Source: Entophlyctis helioformis
Taxonomy: Eukaryota; Chytridiomycota; Chytridiomycetes; Chytridiales; Chytriomycetaceae
Assembly: GCA_025526915.1 (NCBI GenBank)
Contig: JAHLKH010000018.1
Location: forward strand, 62,001-126,000
Length of the DNA: 64,000 nt
Direction: 5' to 3'
Shown here: positions 43,001-54,123 of the stretch, one piece after another
Position numbering within the stretch: the first letter of the stretch is position 1
How the letters are laid out: every line of letters starts with the position of its first letter
Program-made: the position numbers and the translations under genes
Notes under the pieces: generated by a model
Told to the model about the DNA's origin: nothing
Database searches by the model: none
Seen by the model: the letters and a program-made list of their open reading frames with translations, nothing else

Positions 43001-46000
43001 GCATATGGCATGTCGCGTGCCTTGATTGTGCTTGCTGACATGCATTCTGCTGGCAGATACGCATTTCATGCAAGACGCACCTTGCACAATGAGCTTGTCC
43101 GGATGGGCGACTACAAACAAGGGGCCTGCCAGACTCTTCCTGCAGCCGCCAATTTCAAAGCACCAACAAAGGAGGGCACGGAGAAAGACAAGGAGGAGGA
43201 CGAGCACGAGCGCGAGCAGGAGGCACAGCAGCATCCCAAAGCACCAAAGGCTCAGACAAACACGCAGCAACATCGCCCCAATATGATCGTGGATCTGAAG
43301 GTATGGGAGTTGATCGCGATGCTGCTCTGCATGCTCGGCTTTGTGTTTGCTGACAGGTGTGCAGGAGATGGTTTCAGACAATCCAGCAAGCGCAAAGTTG
43401 TTGGGCCCTCCAGCCAAACCACCATCAGCAGAGCAAACCATCGCCATGGTTGTCCTAGCCTGCATTTCCAAGGTTTACACGTTCATCATTGGCGCTCGGC
43501 ATGTCGGGATTGTGATGCTTGGCGCTGTTCTTGAAGTACTGCTCAAGCTTGAGTCAGATGAGCCGCTGCCACTTGATTATCGCGTTTTCAAGTGGACCCG
43601 CGATGGAAAGACCAACTACTGCTTTCTTGATCGCGAGAAACTTGACCGCAAGACGGAGGCTGCGCTCTTGGCAGGATACTGTGTGCTGGAAAAGGACACC
43701 ATGGTCCGGTTTATGTACGGCGTTGGTCCACATGGTTGCAAGGGCAAAATCCCTTTCTATGGGGATTCTGTGATCCTCTCAAAGGACACAGTGCTTGAGC
43801 TCTGCTCGCTCGGACACGTCAAGAAGCCCAAGCAGCCCAATGGCCCCAATGACCCTGACAGTCCTGACAGCCATGAGGACGATCGCGACCACGAGGATGA
43901 TGATGATCATGATGACCACGAGGACGATTTTTTTTTTTTTGGATAAGAAAGCTTCATTCCAAATGCTCGCATAGCATGCCCCACCAGTGATGGCATAGGC
44001 TCGTTGGACCACGAGGACGATGACAATCATGAGGATCACGAGGACAACGAGCAGCATGAGGATCACGAGGATGACGAGCAGCATGAGCAGCACGAGCAGC
44101 AAGCAGAAGCAGAAGCAGAAGCAGCAGCAGTCATTCCAACTGCCAATCAACTCCTCACAGCACTGACCAGCAGCAGATCCGGTGGCGAGACGTCTGTGGC
44201 ATGTCTCCTACGCCACATTGTCACGATTGTTGGCAATGGTCGCATGGCAAAGCCGCGATCATATATGGACACCACCAACGCATGGCTGGTCACCGTCATG
44301 CAACTGATTGTTCACCGTAACTGGACGCGGCGCATGGTGCACGCCAATGCAGGCAAGGTGCGTGCAGACATGGCTGATGCTGACATGATGGGCATGGATA
44401 TGATGGATGCTGACAAGATGGACGCGATCCAGACAAGCGCGATCCAGACAGATTTGGACAAGGCAGTCCTGCCATGCAAGCTGGCTGTTGGTCTGTGTGG
44501 GAAAGCGGCCAATGACATCTACAGCTACTTGGCCCGAGATATCTGCACCATGCTGGCAGTGCATGTCATCTCGAACCAGTCGATGCTCGTGCTTGCTGCT
44601 GCCCACCAGCTGATGCCCGGCGCATCAAAGGAGGAGGTCGTGGCATCAGTCGCGGCCATGACCAAAGCCATTGAGGATGCCATGCCACTGGCCGCCAAGG
44701 ACGCGGCACCACTGGTCGCTGAGGACGCCATGCCGCTGGTCGCCAAGGATGCCCCATCGCCGGCCGATCTTGACACTGCACCACAAGCCACTCTGGATGC
44801 TGCACCTTCTGCAACAGGTCGCAAGAGGGCCCTGTCTAGCTCTTCGTCGCCCACCGATTGCACCGCGACCAAGAAGCCATGTGGCGAGAGGGACGAGGCC
44901 ACCACAGACGCGGCATCCAGCACACCTTCAGACACGGAGGGCATAGCCATTGCTGGGATCCCCCAACAGCTGGTCAGGCTTGCGGCGATCTTGCTCAACA
45001 AGTTGCTGTCGGAAATAGGCAAGTTCTACCGGCTGCGCAAGCTGGCTGGCGAAACAGTGATCAAGTTATGCCCTGAGGCGGCGAATCGGGACCCGTTTGT
45101 TCATATCACCGAGACCATTCTGTTTTGGTCGGTGATAGGGAACCCAAAGGATCGCAAGCCAACCAAGAACAACGCGGCATTGCAGGCTTTGCAAAAGCGT
45201 CTCTTGGCTGCGATCAGCAGTAGGTCGCACTTGGTTATGCCATGCTTACATGATTTGATACTTACAAACCACTCTTCTCAAAGAGCCTGGCTCGCAAGCC
45301 TTGACTCTTGCGTCATCCAACAAGGACATACAAGCCGCTTTCAGCTCAAGCCGCGAGGATTGCGTTCTCGACATTCTCCTCCCCGGACTCGCCTCGGATA
45401 CACGACGCTTCCAGACGCCTGCAGACGCTAAGGTCCAGATGGACGCGGCTGCCAAGGCCAGAGCAGACGCCATTGCCGATGCGACTCTTGAGGCCAAGAG
45501 ACTCCTTCTGGTTGGCAAGGTGCGCGAGGATTACATCCAGGCTGCGATCAAAGCCCTGCCCCCAGCGCGACCAACCAAGGCTGTCAGACTAGGCAGCATC
45601 AAGACCGATGGATACAGCGTCTCTCAGCTGACTCTGGACTTTCGCACAGACCGTCCAGAGTCGCCTCGCAGTATGTGGCGCACTTGAATGCGATGGTGCA
45701 CACATTGGTTCTGACATCCGCCTTGATCTGCAGGTCCCAACGCGGCGTCTTCAGCCCAGCAACTCAGTCTTGCTGGTGATGCTCATGATCACATGGACGT
45801 CACATGTGAGTTGCTGTACCAATCCAGACGCGCACTTGTTGTCCACACCGACTGACATGCCATCCACAGCCACCGATCCAGCCGACCCATCAGCCACCAA
45901 GCCAAAAGCACCCAATCCTGTAAGCCACTTGCATGCCAACCTCGCGCATTGGTGCACATGCACTGCACATTCCTCACTCATGTCATGGCACGACAGGCCC

Positions 46001-46878
46001 AGTGCAACTTTTACGCCTCGCAGCGACTGCGTGACATCATCAACGCCAACAATCTGTTCACTGACCAAGGCTACCAGTCTGTTCGTGTTGTCAGCTTTGA
46101 TTGGGGCAAGCGGTACCTGTATGGCGCGTCCAGCATCTTGGTCGACCTCAGAGACTTTTCGTATACGCTCGAGTCCAACTACGTGCTCTCCTCTGGCATG
46201 GCACGAGCCGAGCACAGCCTTCAGCGGTGGTATGCATGCAATGACTCTGCCACGTGCACTCTTGACCAGATCAACTCACAGTGCCCGTCTCTTGCGCCAG
46301 GTTTGATGACCGACTTGCCAAGGCTGCTGACATCCAGGCGGCCATTGCATTCAAGACAGCAAAGCATGCCGATCCAAACGTCAAGCCTGGCGAGAGAGCC
46401 TTTTGGGATCTGCGCTGCCATGCGTACTGCACACCATTCCTGAATGCACGGGTACGGTTTCTCTGTTTCTGGATGTCCATTGCCATGACCGCCATACTGC
46501 TTGATCGCCTGCTGATTGCACTGGATGGCATGGCATGACATGGCATTCCACAGAAGGTCAAGGCCAAGCGGTTCACCATGTGCAGCAACAGCACGTCTAT
46601 TCGCGGAAACGCTCTTGAGGGCATCATGAAGCTGGCAGGCTCGACCACTAGATATCGCGCATCCGATGCATCTCAAGGCCTCCCTGTCAGCAACCCTGAG
46701 GACAACATTCCCGTTGTGTGGGCATTTGGCATTGACTTTACAGGCCAAGGTGGCCGGCACGCTGTGTTTGAGAAGTTTCTCATCAGGCATCTGCGGTCGT
46801 CTGGATATGCCTATGTGCGTCTGATGCCATGCCATCCATCCATCCATCTGTGCACCAACTGACCACACACACGATCAT

Positions 46879-46931
<53 letters not shown>

Positions 46932-47494
46932 TCTACCGCTGCAACGAGAATCTGACCAGCCAGATGTGCCCGCAGTGCAAGCAGCGGATCCCAGACAAGA
47001 ACCGCACCAACCTGCGACGCTACGAGTGCATACCATGCAAGACTGTCTACCACCGCGATGTGCTTGGAGCCACAAACATCGGGATGGTCGCGCTGTGGCA
47101 TCTGCTCTTTGGACACCGGCCGCTCTACTTGACACACACAAAACCTGACAGCAATCCAGCCACGCCAGAGCACCTCAAAAGCATCGCAAGAATGCATACT
47201 GCCATCAAGCTGCGTGCACGAGATGCTCCGCCTGTTGTCCCACAGCCTCAAACGCGGAAACACTTCAAGTCGCATGTGGCCTCATGGGACCAGATCAGCC
47301 TGCCGTCCTGTGGTATTCAAGACGTGCTGTACAGCAGCGTTCAAGACACGGACCATCCGTCGTCCAGCTGCGACCAGCACGCAGACAGCCTGCCCTCAAG
47401 TCACTTGACCTGCATCCCACACAGTGACTTGTTTGACTACCAACTCTTTGAATCGGGGGACCTCCCGATCGACCTAACGGGTCACTTTTTCTAA
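40047..47494 (+). CDS. XPG/FEN1-type nuclease domain joined to a C-terminal Fanzor (TnpB-like RNA-guided nuclease)
   Basis: About 20 exons, roughly 1,900 residues when the insertion at 43929-44006 is set aside. N-terminus MGVDGSLPTIDKRGG and IHVDILCLLF resemble XPG-N. CENEADVCIARHS and VIVISGDSDLVFHC are the XPG-I acidic motifs (EAD, DSD), and AMASNDYFHCVGIG is the H3TH entry. A helical, coiled, acidic middle follows (HED repeats at 43860-44100). From about 45999 the Fanzor core appears: RuvC-I VVSFDWGKRYLYGAS, YTLESNYVLSSGMARAEHSL, VVWAFGIDFTGQGGR, CNENLTSQMCPQC (zinc ribbon and the rearranged catalytic Glu typical of Fanzors), YECIPC, and RuvC-III YHRDVLGATNIG. Introns checked in phase include 40688-40807, 41180-41263, 41674-41792, 42110-42249, 43301-43364 and 45809-about 45870. 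Could instead be two adjacent genes; no start or stop supports that. Confidence 0.82.
43929..44006 (-). mobile_element. Short retroposed insertion with poly(A) tail and 15-bp target-site duplication
   Basis: Twelve T's open the insert on the plus strand (43929-43940), so the retrocopy lies on the minus strand with a 3' poly(A). It is flanked by perfect 15-bp direct repeats gaccacgaggacgat at 43914-43928 and 44007-44021. The insert brings an in-frame TAA (43944). Removing insert plus one repeat copy (93 bp) keeps the reading frame of the XPG-Fanzor protein through its acidic linker. The body matches no RNA family I know. Confidence 0.8.
46879..46929. repeat. (CA)n microsatellite in a Fanzor intron
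   Basis: About 25 CA dinucleotides forming the polypyrimidine-poor 3' end of the intron just before the zinc-ribbon exon; the acceptor is the final acacag. Confidence 0.95.
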
Positions 47495-47682
47495 CGATAA
47501 AGGTGAGCACTTCGTCGGATGTGCCTCGCCCGCCTGTCGTCGCATGCTCGTTGCTGACTCGAACCTTCAATCACGTGATATGTGGGCTTGCATCCGTCGC
47601 CTCTCTGGTCGAATTTAATTCAATACTTCTTGGTAATTGTATGAATATCGGGCCAAAGTTGCCGCCACAATAACCCATCGAA

Positions 47683-50624
47683 ATGGTTCTCTTGAACACG
47701 GCCCTCGCGTACGTTGCTGTACCGTGCCGTGACATGCCGTGCCATTGGCAGCGAGGCGGGCTTGACGCTGACCGCCAGGACCTTCGGGGCTGCAACAGAC
47801 ATCCCTTCTCGGAAGAGCAGGCGGAGCGCAAGCGCGAGCTTGAGCGGAAGCTGGCATATGACACGGAGAAGCTGAATCTGCTCGAGACGAGTCTGGACAA
47901 GACCAACCGACTCACAGAGCAGATGGTGTGTCGCCGTCTGTTCAGGAGTAACATCGCCAGCGGCCGTTGGTGGCCGTGCGCTGCTGTGCCCTCTCTGACA
48001 CTGCCACGCCTGTCTGCCATGCCTGCCACAACAACAACAACAAACCACGCCGCGTTCATCTCGGAGCCAGCAAGCCATGCTCGCGTCCTTTGACAATCGC
48101 CTGTCCAAACTCGAAAACTTTATCCTGCCCATCCACAGGTCGACCCAGAAACTCACCCGTCTGCACACGAGTAAGCTGCGCACAGCCTTTGTAAACTCGC
48201 CACGGCCACGATGCTGACAGCACGAAACTAGACATTGATCTGGCTCTGGCCCAGATCGACAACTTCACGGGCACGTTTGATGTCATCAAGCAGCACGAGG
48301 CCGTCGTGACCAAAGGGTGCGTGGTCGCGCGCGTCTCGCTGATTGTCCCCTTGAGCCTGACCTTTTCTGTCCACGTGGTGGGCTGGCAGACCGCGCGGCA
48401 TCGAACTGCAGACGTATCTGGTGTCGATCGCCAAGCTCAAGGAATCTCTGCACAGCCTCGAAGCGGCAAAGTACAAGTCGTCGGAGCGCACTGTGCAGGG
48501 ACTGGTGAGTGGCACGCGGATGTGTGCTGGTGCTGTGTGCTGATGCCAGTCTGACATGCTCGTATGTGGCCGCGTGTTTTAGAAAGCAACGCTGTGGAAC
48601 GGTATCCGCCAGCTGGACGAAATGTTTACAGCCACGCTCCAGGCCGCCAGCGATGCCATTGACCCGGCCGTGTATCTGTCAGACGGCACGTCACCACGAC
48701 TGTTGTGTCTCTGCCTGGCAACGCTCCATGTCGCCGCAACTGACACTGCGCCAACATGGCATGGCATGGCATGGCATGGCATGGCATGGGTTTATAGACG
48801 AGTCGCCGGCTATCCCTGACGCCAAGCTGGTTGAGCTGCAGAACCTTGCCAATGCACTCGCAGACTCGCTGGTGGAGATTGGGCCCATCTCGGCATTCAT
48901 CAAGCAGTACGAGGACGTGCGGTCGGCGCATCTGATCAAGGTCATGGCAGGCGTCAGCCAGAGCGCCAAAGATCAGGAACTCAAGAGCGTCAACCAACGC
49001 GGCACGTACCAGAAAGGATCCAGTCTGCTCGTCCCGTACGGCAAAACACTCTTGCGAGCCCTCAATGTGCGTGCGTCTATCTATCCATCCACTGGTTGTC
49101 TGGTTTGCAAGTTGGCTGCTTCTATGCCAATCGTGGCACGACTGGCTGACATGGACGACCGCCTAGAGCGAGCATCTCCTGCACCTGAAAATCGTGCCCA
49201 AGCACCATGCGGTCACCACATTCGTGGCGACCATCAGCGCGGCGGTTGATGGCTTCCTGGACGCGTGCGAGACTATGCTCAATCGCGTGCGCCGCAACAT
49301 CCAACGCCGCGAGATCAACGACGTGTACATGCTGATTGATGTCTGGGACGACCTGTCCGACATGTTTTCGCGCCATGCTGCCCTGCAGGCTGTGAGTGTC
49401 ATGTGCTGTGTGAATATGTGGTTGGCACGTGGTTCTGATGAGCGTGCACTGATTGCGCGTGGTGATGGTGACGTGAGTGTAGTACTGTGGGAAGAAGGGG
49501 CACGAGATTGATGTCGTGCTGGGTAATGCCAGCGCGACTGTCATCAGCTACTTCAAGGAGATTTACGACGAGTTCAAGGCGAGACACGCGTGGACCTGTG
49601 CATACATCCCTGGCTTTGGCACGCGCGCTGACGATGCTGTGGATGAACTCGCTGCAGACGGACTCGGAAAAGAAGCAGTCTGCTTTGTCTGTCGATGGCA
49701 CTGTCCACGAAACAACAAGCATGGTGTGGTGGTCATGAGGGAGTCAGATGCTCGCTGATGGTGTGTGCGTTGGGGACTCACGAGCGTGCATGGCAACGAC
49801 AGACCATGAACACACTCAAGCGTCTGCTCGACTTTTCTCATGCCATGGACCACATGATTATCAACAGCCAGGTACCGCGTCATTGCCATCAGCCATCACC
49901 TGCCGGCCCTTGCAGGCTGACAAACCACCCAACACGGCACAGGGCAAGACAGGCTCGTTCCCCGCCACGTCCTTCCCAGACTTTATATCCAAGATGGTCG
50001 AGTCGCTGCTCACCGACCTGGAGACAAAGTCCAAGGGCTACAAGCGACCGACGCTCACGACGCTCTTCCTCCTCAACAACTACCACTACATCCTCAAGAG
50101 CATCAAGGGCACCAAGTCGCTCGCCGAGAGCATCGGCCCAGACGTCCTCGACTCGCTCGAAAAGAGCATCAAGCGCCAGTTGGACGTGTACCGCAACTCG
50201 TGGATGCCCATCATCGAGCACCTGATGGACACGACCAAGATCTCGGACCAGGGCAAGATCGTCACGAGTCTGAGCAAGGCGCAGCGCGAGACCATCAAGG
50301 ACAAGTTCAAGGCGTTCAATAAGGATTTCGACGAGCTGTTCCAGACCCAGAAGGCGTACGCCATTCCCGATGTCGAGCTGCGTGCACAGGTCGTTAAGGA
50401 GGTCAAGCAGGTGCTGCTTCCCATGTACAACCGCTTCCATGACAGGCGAGTCGGGCATCCTTGTACCCCCTCTGCTGTTGTGATGTCATACGTGCACTCA
50501 CACGCGTCGACACGCACACAGGTACACGGAAGTCGAGTTTTCCAAGAACAAGGAAAAGTACATCAAGTACGACAAGGACGCGCTCGCCCAAACACTCGAC
50601 AAGTTTTTCGATGCGTCGTCGTGA
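47683..50624 (+). CDS. EXO70: Exocyst subunit Exo70
   Basis: Exocyst subunit that binds PI(4,5)P2 and Rho GTPases at sites of exocytosis. Many exons with short introns. N-terminus MVLLNTALAHPFSEEQAERK leads into a coiled coil (LAYDTEKLNLLETSLDKTN). Diagnostic blocks are SFDNRLSKLENFILPIHRST, QIDNFTGTFDVIKQHE, YVKY-like GSSLLVPYGKTLLRALN, INDVYMLIDVWDDLSDMFSR, DGTVHETTS, LLDFSHAMDHMI and LFLLNNYHYILKSIKG. C-terminal domain: SWMPIIEHLMDT, IKDKFKAFNKDFDELFQTQK and YIKYDKDALAQTLDKFFDAS. Last intron at about 50443-50520. Complete gene, full family architecture. Its 3' end converges with the kinesin gene, 111 bp apart. Confidence 0.93.
48755..48790. repeat. (atggc)n pentanucleotide repeat in an EXO70 intron
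   Basis: Six to seven tandem catgg/atggc units just upstream of the exon that begins DESPAIPDAKL. Confidence 0.9.
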
Positions 50625-50735
50625 GCTGGCCCGTCTCTCCTCTCCCTTCCGGGTCTTCATTCATACATGATAAATACAATTGGCGTGGAGATCTGGCCAT
50701 TCAGACGCATGCAGACACACGCAGACACACGCTGG

Positions 50736-53700
50736 TCACCGTACACGGCCTGCACTCATTTTGCCGATTTCGTGGTTGAGGGCATGGACGTCTTGCATGA
50801 TGAGGTGGCGGTTATTGACGACAGAGAGCGTCTGGTCAAGCGGGAGCCTTTCGCGCGGCTTGGCTGTCTTGTTTGCGGCGGAAACAGCGGCATGGCTGCT
50901 CACCGTGGGCGTAAAGCCGTTCGAGCCGGATCCGACAATCGGTGCATGCTCGCGTCGCGGCGGTCGTTTCAGCGGCGACCCCTGCGATGTGGTCGTGGTG
51001 GAAGTCGACTGCCGCGACACGGACCGTTGCTGTGTTTGTTGCTGTTGCCGTTGGCGTGACGCTGGCGGTGCTGCTGACGGTGCCTTGGGCTGTTTCGACG
51101 GCGACAAGGACTGACTGTGCGGTTTGGCTGCCGTTGAACGCGACGGTGATGCGGCATGGCTGGCGGACGGCGGCAAGGGGCGTGCCGTCCTGGCCGGCGA
51201 TGGTTTGGCCGTGTAGGACGTGGTGGTTAGTCGACCACCCGCTCCCGCCGCCCGCTGTGCAGACGAGACTGCGGGCAGCTTTCCCGGGCTTGCAGCAGAC
51301 GGCCCAGGCGACCGAGCGGCCGACAAGCCCTTGCGCGGTGACGACGGCAGCGCGACTTTATCGCGTCCGCGTGCACGCGAGGTTGCGGTTGCACGCGCGG
51401 CTACGTGGGCACCACTCGGCTGAACAGACACGGCCGGCAGATGCTGTGCAGGCGTGTCAGACCGCTTGAGAGTATTCACACGATGCGTGGCCATGGTAGG
51501 CGGGCCCGGCTCGTACATGGACCCTGTCCCTGCCGCTGTCCTGCCGCCGGTCGCCGACTTTCGGCCCGACGGCTGGCGTTTCCCTGTTGCCGACGACGCG
51601 ACGGACGACCGCCCGCCCGCTTGCCCGCCTGTCCTGCTGCTCGCTTGCCCCGCCATCGGATGGCGCGATGACGGCGGTACGGGCTGTGGCGTGATGGGCG
51701 GGAACATGGGCGTGCCGCCGTAATGCGATGGGTATCCGCCGTTGTGGCCGGCGTGACCGGCGTTGCTGTGCATGGACGTTGTATCCGAGAAGCCGCCATC
51801 CATGTGTCCGGCATGCATTGCGTGGGTGTTGCTTGCTGCCTGCAGTCTGCCGTGTCCCTGCAAGTCGTGCACTGTATGCGACCCGGCGATCCCATGCAGT
51901 TCGAGCGGGTCATGCGCCATGTACATCTGCTGCTGCTGTTGCTGTTGCTGCTGCTGCATCTGCTGCATGTGGTGCTGCATGTGCTGTTGTGGATGTAGCT
52001 GTGGCTGAACAGGCGGGAACAGCGCCGTGCCCACAGACGCCACGGATGCCGTATCGCCCTTCATGCCGCCACTTCCACCGGTAGCGATATACTTGCGATC
52101 GCCGTTGAGCGCACCACGCAACGCCTGGTTCTCCTTCTTCAGCCCCGCAATCTCGCGCTTGAGGATCAGCACCATCTCTTCGCGGGCATCCAGCCGCACG
52201 ACGGGCTTGTTCACAATCCGACGCGCCTTGGACGCGTACCGCAGCGTCTTGATGGTTTCGGCCATGTTGGCCAGCCCGGGCGACACGCAGGCGATCATGA
52301 GAGCGAGGCCGTTGCCGCCGAGCGAGTCGGCGAGCAGCTTGGTGAGCTTGGAGTCGCGGAACGGGATGTGGCCCTGGCGTTTGCGCGAGTCGGAGAGCGC
52401 CGTGATGCAGAGGCCGAGCGTCAGCAGGCTCTTGTTGATACTGAGCGCCTCGGTGAAGGTGTCACCGGTCGCTTTGGACTCTTTGACCTTTTCGCTTCCT
52501 GCGATTGTGCGAGAGCGTGCGAGAGTGTGTGAGTGTGTGAGAGCGTGTTTGTGGGTCTGGGAAAGCGGTGGCAGGGCAATGCGCCATGCACAAGACCGCA
52601 CCTGCCAGATCAACAAAGCTGATCTTTCCGTGTGCCTTGACTGGCCGGCCTTCGTCCTTGTCCATGGACACGGTCTCCAAGTAGATCGTGAGAACGCTAT
52701 GGCTGCGCGACGAGTGCTCGTTCATGTCATGCGACGCCGTCGTGCGGTTTCTCAATCCTGTCCACCAACCAGCCGGTCATTCATCCAGTCAGCCAACACT
52801 CCGCGCATGTACCACGACGGGAGGACTGCTTGCCTTCTTCGAGAACGGCGAGTGCATCGTCAAGGACTTCGCAGTCGACAATAAACAGATTCTCGACATA
52901 AAAGCCGCGTTCGGCGCTCCACCGGACCGGCAGCGTTGTGTTGGGCGGATTCAGCAGATCCTGGACCTGCACAGCCAGCCATCAGCCTCACCGCGACCAC
53001 GCCACCACGCCTGCAACTCTCACAACCACAACCACAACCCACATGCTCATTGTAAATCTCGAGATACGACGCCTGGATACGGATGCCGACGAGCACGCCC
53101 GCAGCCCGCAGCGTCGCCACATGGCCAAACAGGAAATTCAGCGCGCGCGGCACAATACCGACCGTGTCCGGCGTCTGCGGGCCGTCTGGTCCCGTGATCG
53201 TAAACGTCTTGCCGCTGCCCGTCTGCCCAAACGCGAATATCGTCGCCGCGTAACCGTTGAGCGCCTGGTTCACGAGATCGCGGATACCGGACAGGTCGAA
53301 AAAGAGCGACTGCGCCGTGTGCGCGTCGTGGACTTGGTCAAATGTCATGCTTGTCATTCGGCCGTCTGGCATATACACCTGTGTATGCAGTGTCAGCATG
53401 CATGTGCGCGATACTGCGATACTGCGACAATGCGACTCTGCGACCAAGACTTGCTATGGCTGATCGGCCGTCTTCGCTTGCTTGGACAATCTTGTACTGG
53501 CTGTCTCGCGTCGACTCGGTCTGTGCCGGCGGCCGTATTCTGTTCCATCGGCGTCCAAGCCCACCACGGGTGTTAGTTGGTACTGACACGCGCCATGTGT
53601 GACGCACGCACAGTGACGCCAGCTGCCGGTGCGTACCTGACAATCGTGCGCACCTGGCCCTGTGGTTCATCTGCCACGCCCATGACACCGAGACTGCCAT

Positions 53701-53949
53701 CGACTGCCATTAAATCTGCTGTCACGCAACAGACGCGCGCGCGCGCGCTCTGGTCAGTCTCGACAGTCGGGTCGCAGTGACACGGCCGCGTCGTGCGGCG
53801 TGGTCGCAAACCGCTGAATGCGTACCTCCAGCAGTCGACTCGTCCTGTTCAGCAGACGGCGGCGCGGACCCATCGCCATCGCCATCGCCGTCGCCATCGC
53901 CGGCACCCGCAGCAGGCGGTTCTTTCTTCTTGCCCAAGCCAAACGCCAT
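50736..53949 (-). CDS. Kinesin motor protein, kinesin-12/KIF12-like
   Basis: Plus-end microtubule motor with an N-terminal motor domain. Start MAFGLGKKKEPPAAG at 53949. Exons give VRTIVRIRPPAQTES; VYMPDGRMTSMTFDQVHDA; P-loop FAFGQTGSGKTFTITG; SYLEIYNEH; VQDLLNPP; switch I NEHSSRSHSVLTIYL; switch II ISFVDLAGSEKVKES; INKSLLTLGLCITALSD and IPFRDSKLTKLLADSLGGN. The neck is ETIKTLRYASKARRIVNKP followed by EEMVLILKREIAGLKKENQA, closest by eye to KIF12. The tail (about 400 residues) is Gln/Met-rich then Ser/Pro/Ala/Arg-rich, ending DVHALNHEIGKMSAGRVR. The tail is unusually disordered and has no long coiled coil. Subfamily needs a phylogeny. Confidence 0.9.
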
Positions 53950-54123
53950 TCAACGCCACGACACGCAGTCTATCAATCGGAGATGAAGCAAGAGACAATC
54001 GACTGTAGAGCCGTGTATTGGATGTGGATGTAGATGGATCGCAAAAGACAACAAGGGGGAGCGACAAAGGAAAATGCTATTACAGAGACATGAGAGGGCA
54101 GGATGGCAGGATGGCAAGCAGCT

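Noticed and set aside
43929..44006. Insertion as an intron or introner
   Set aside because: It does not begin with GT or GC, starts with poly(T), and has a target-site duplication, which fits retroposition better.
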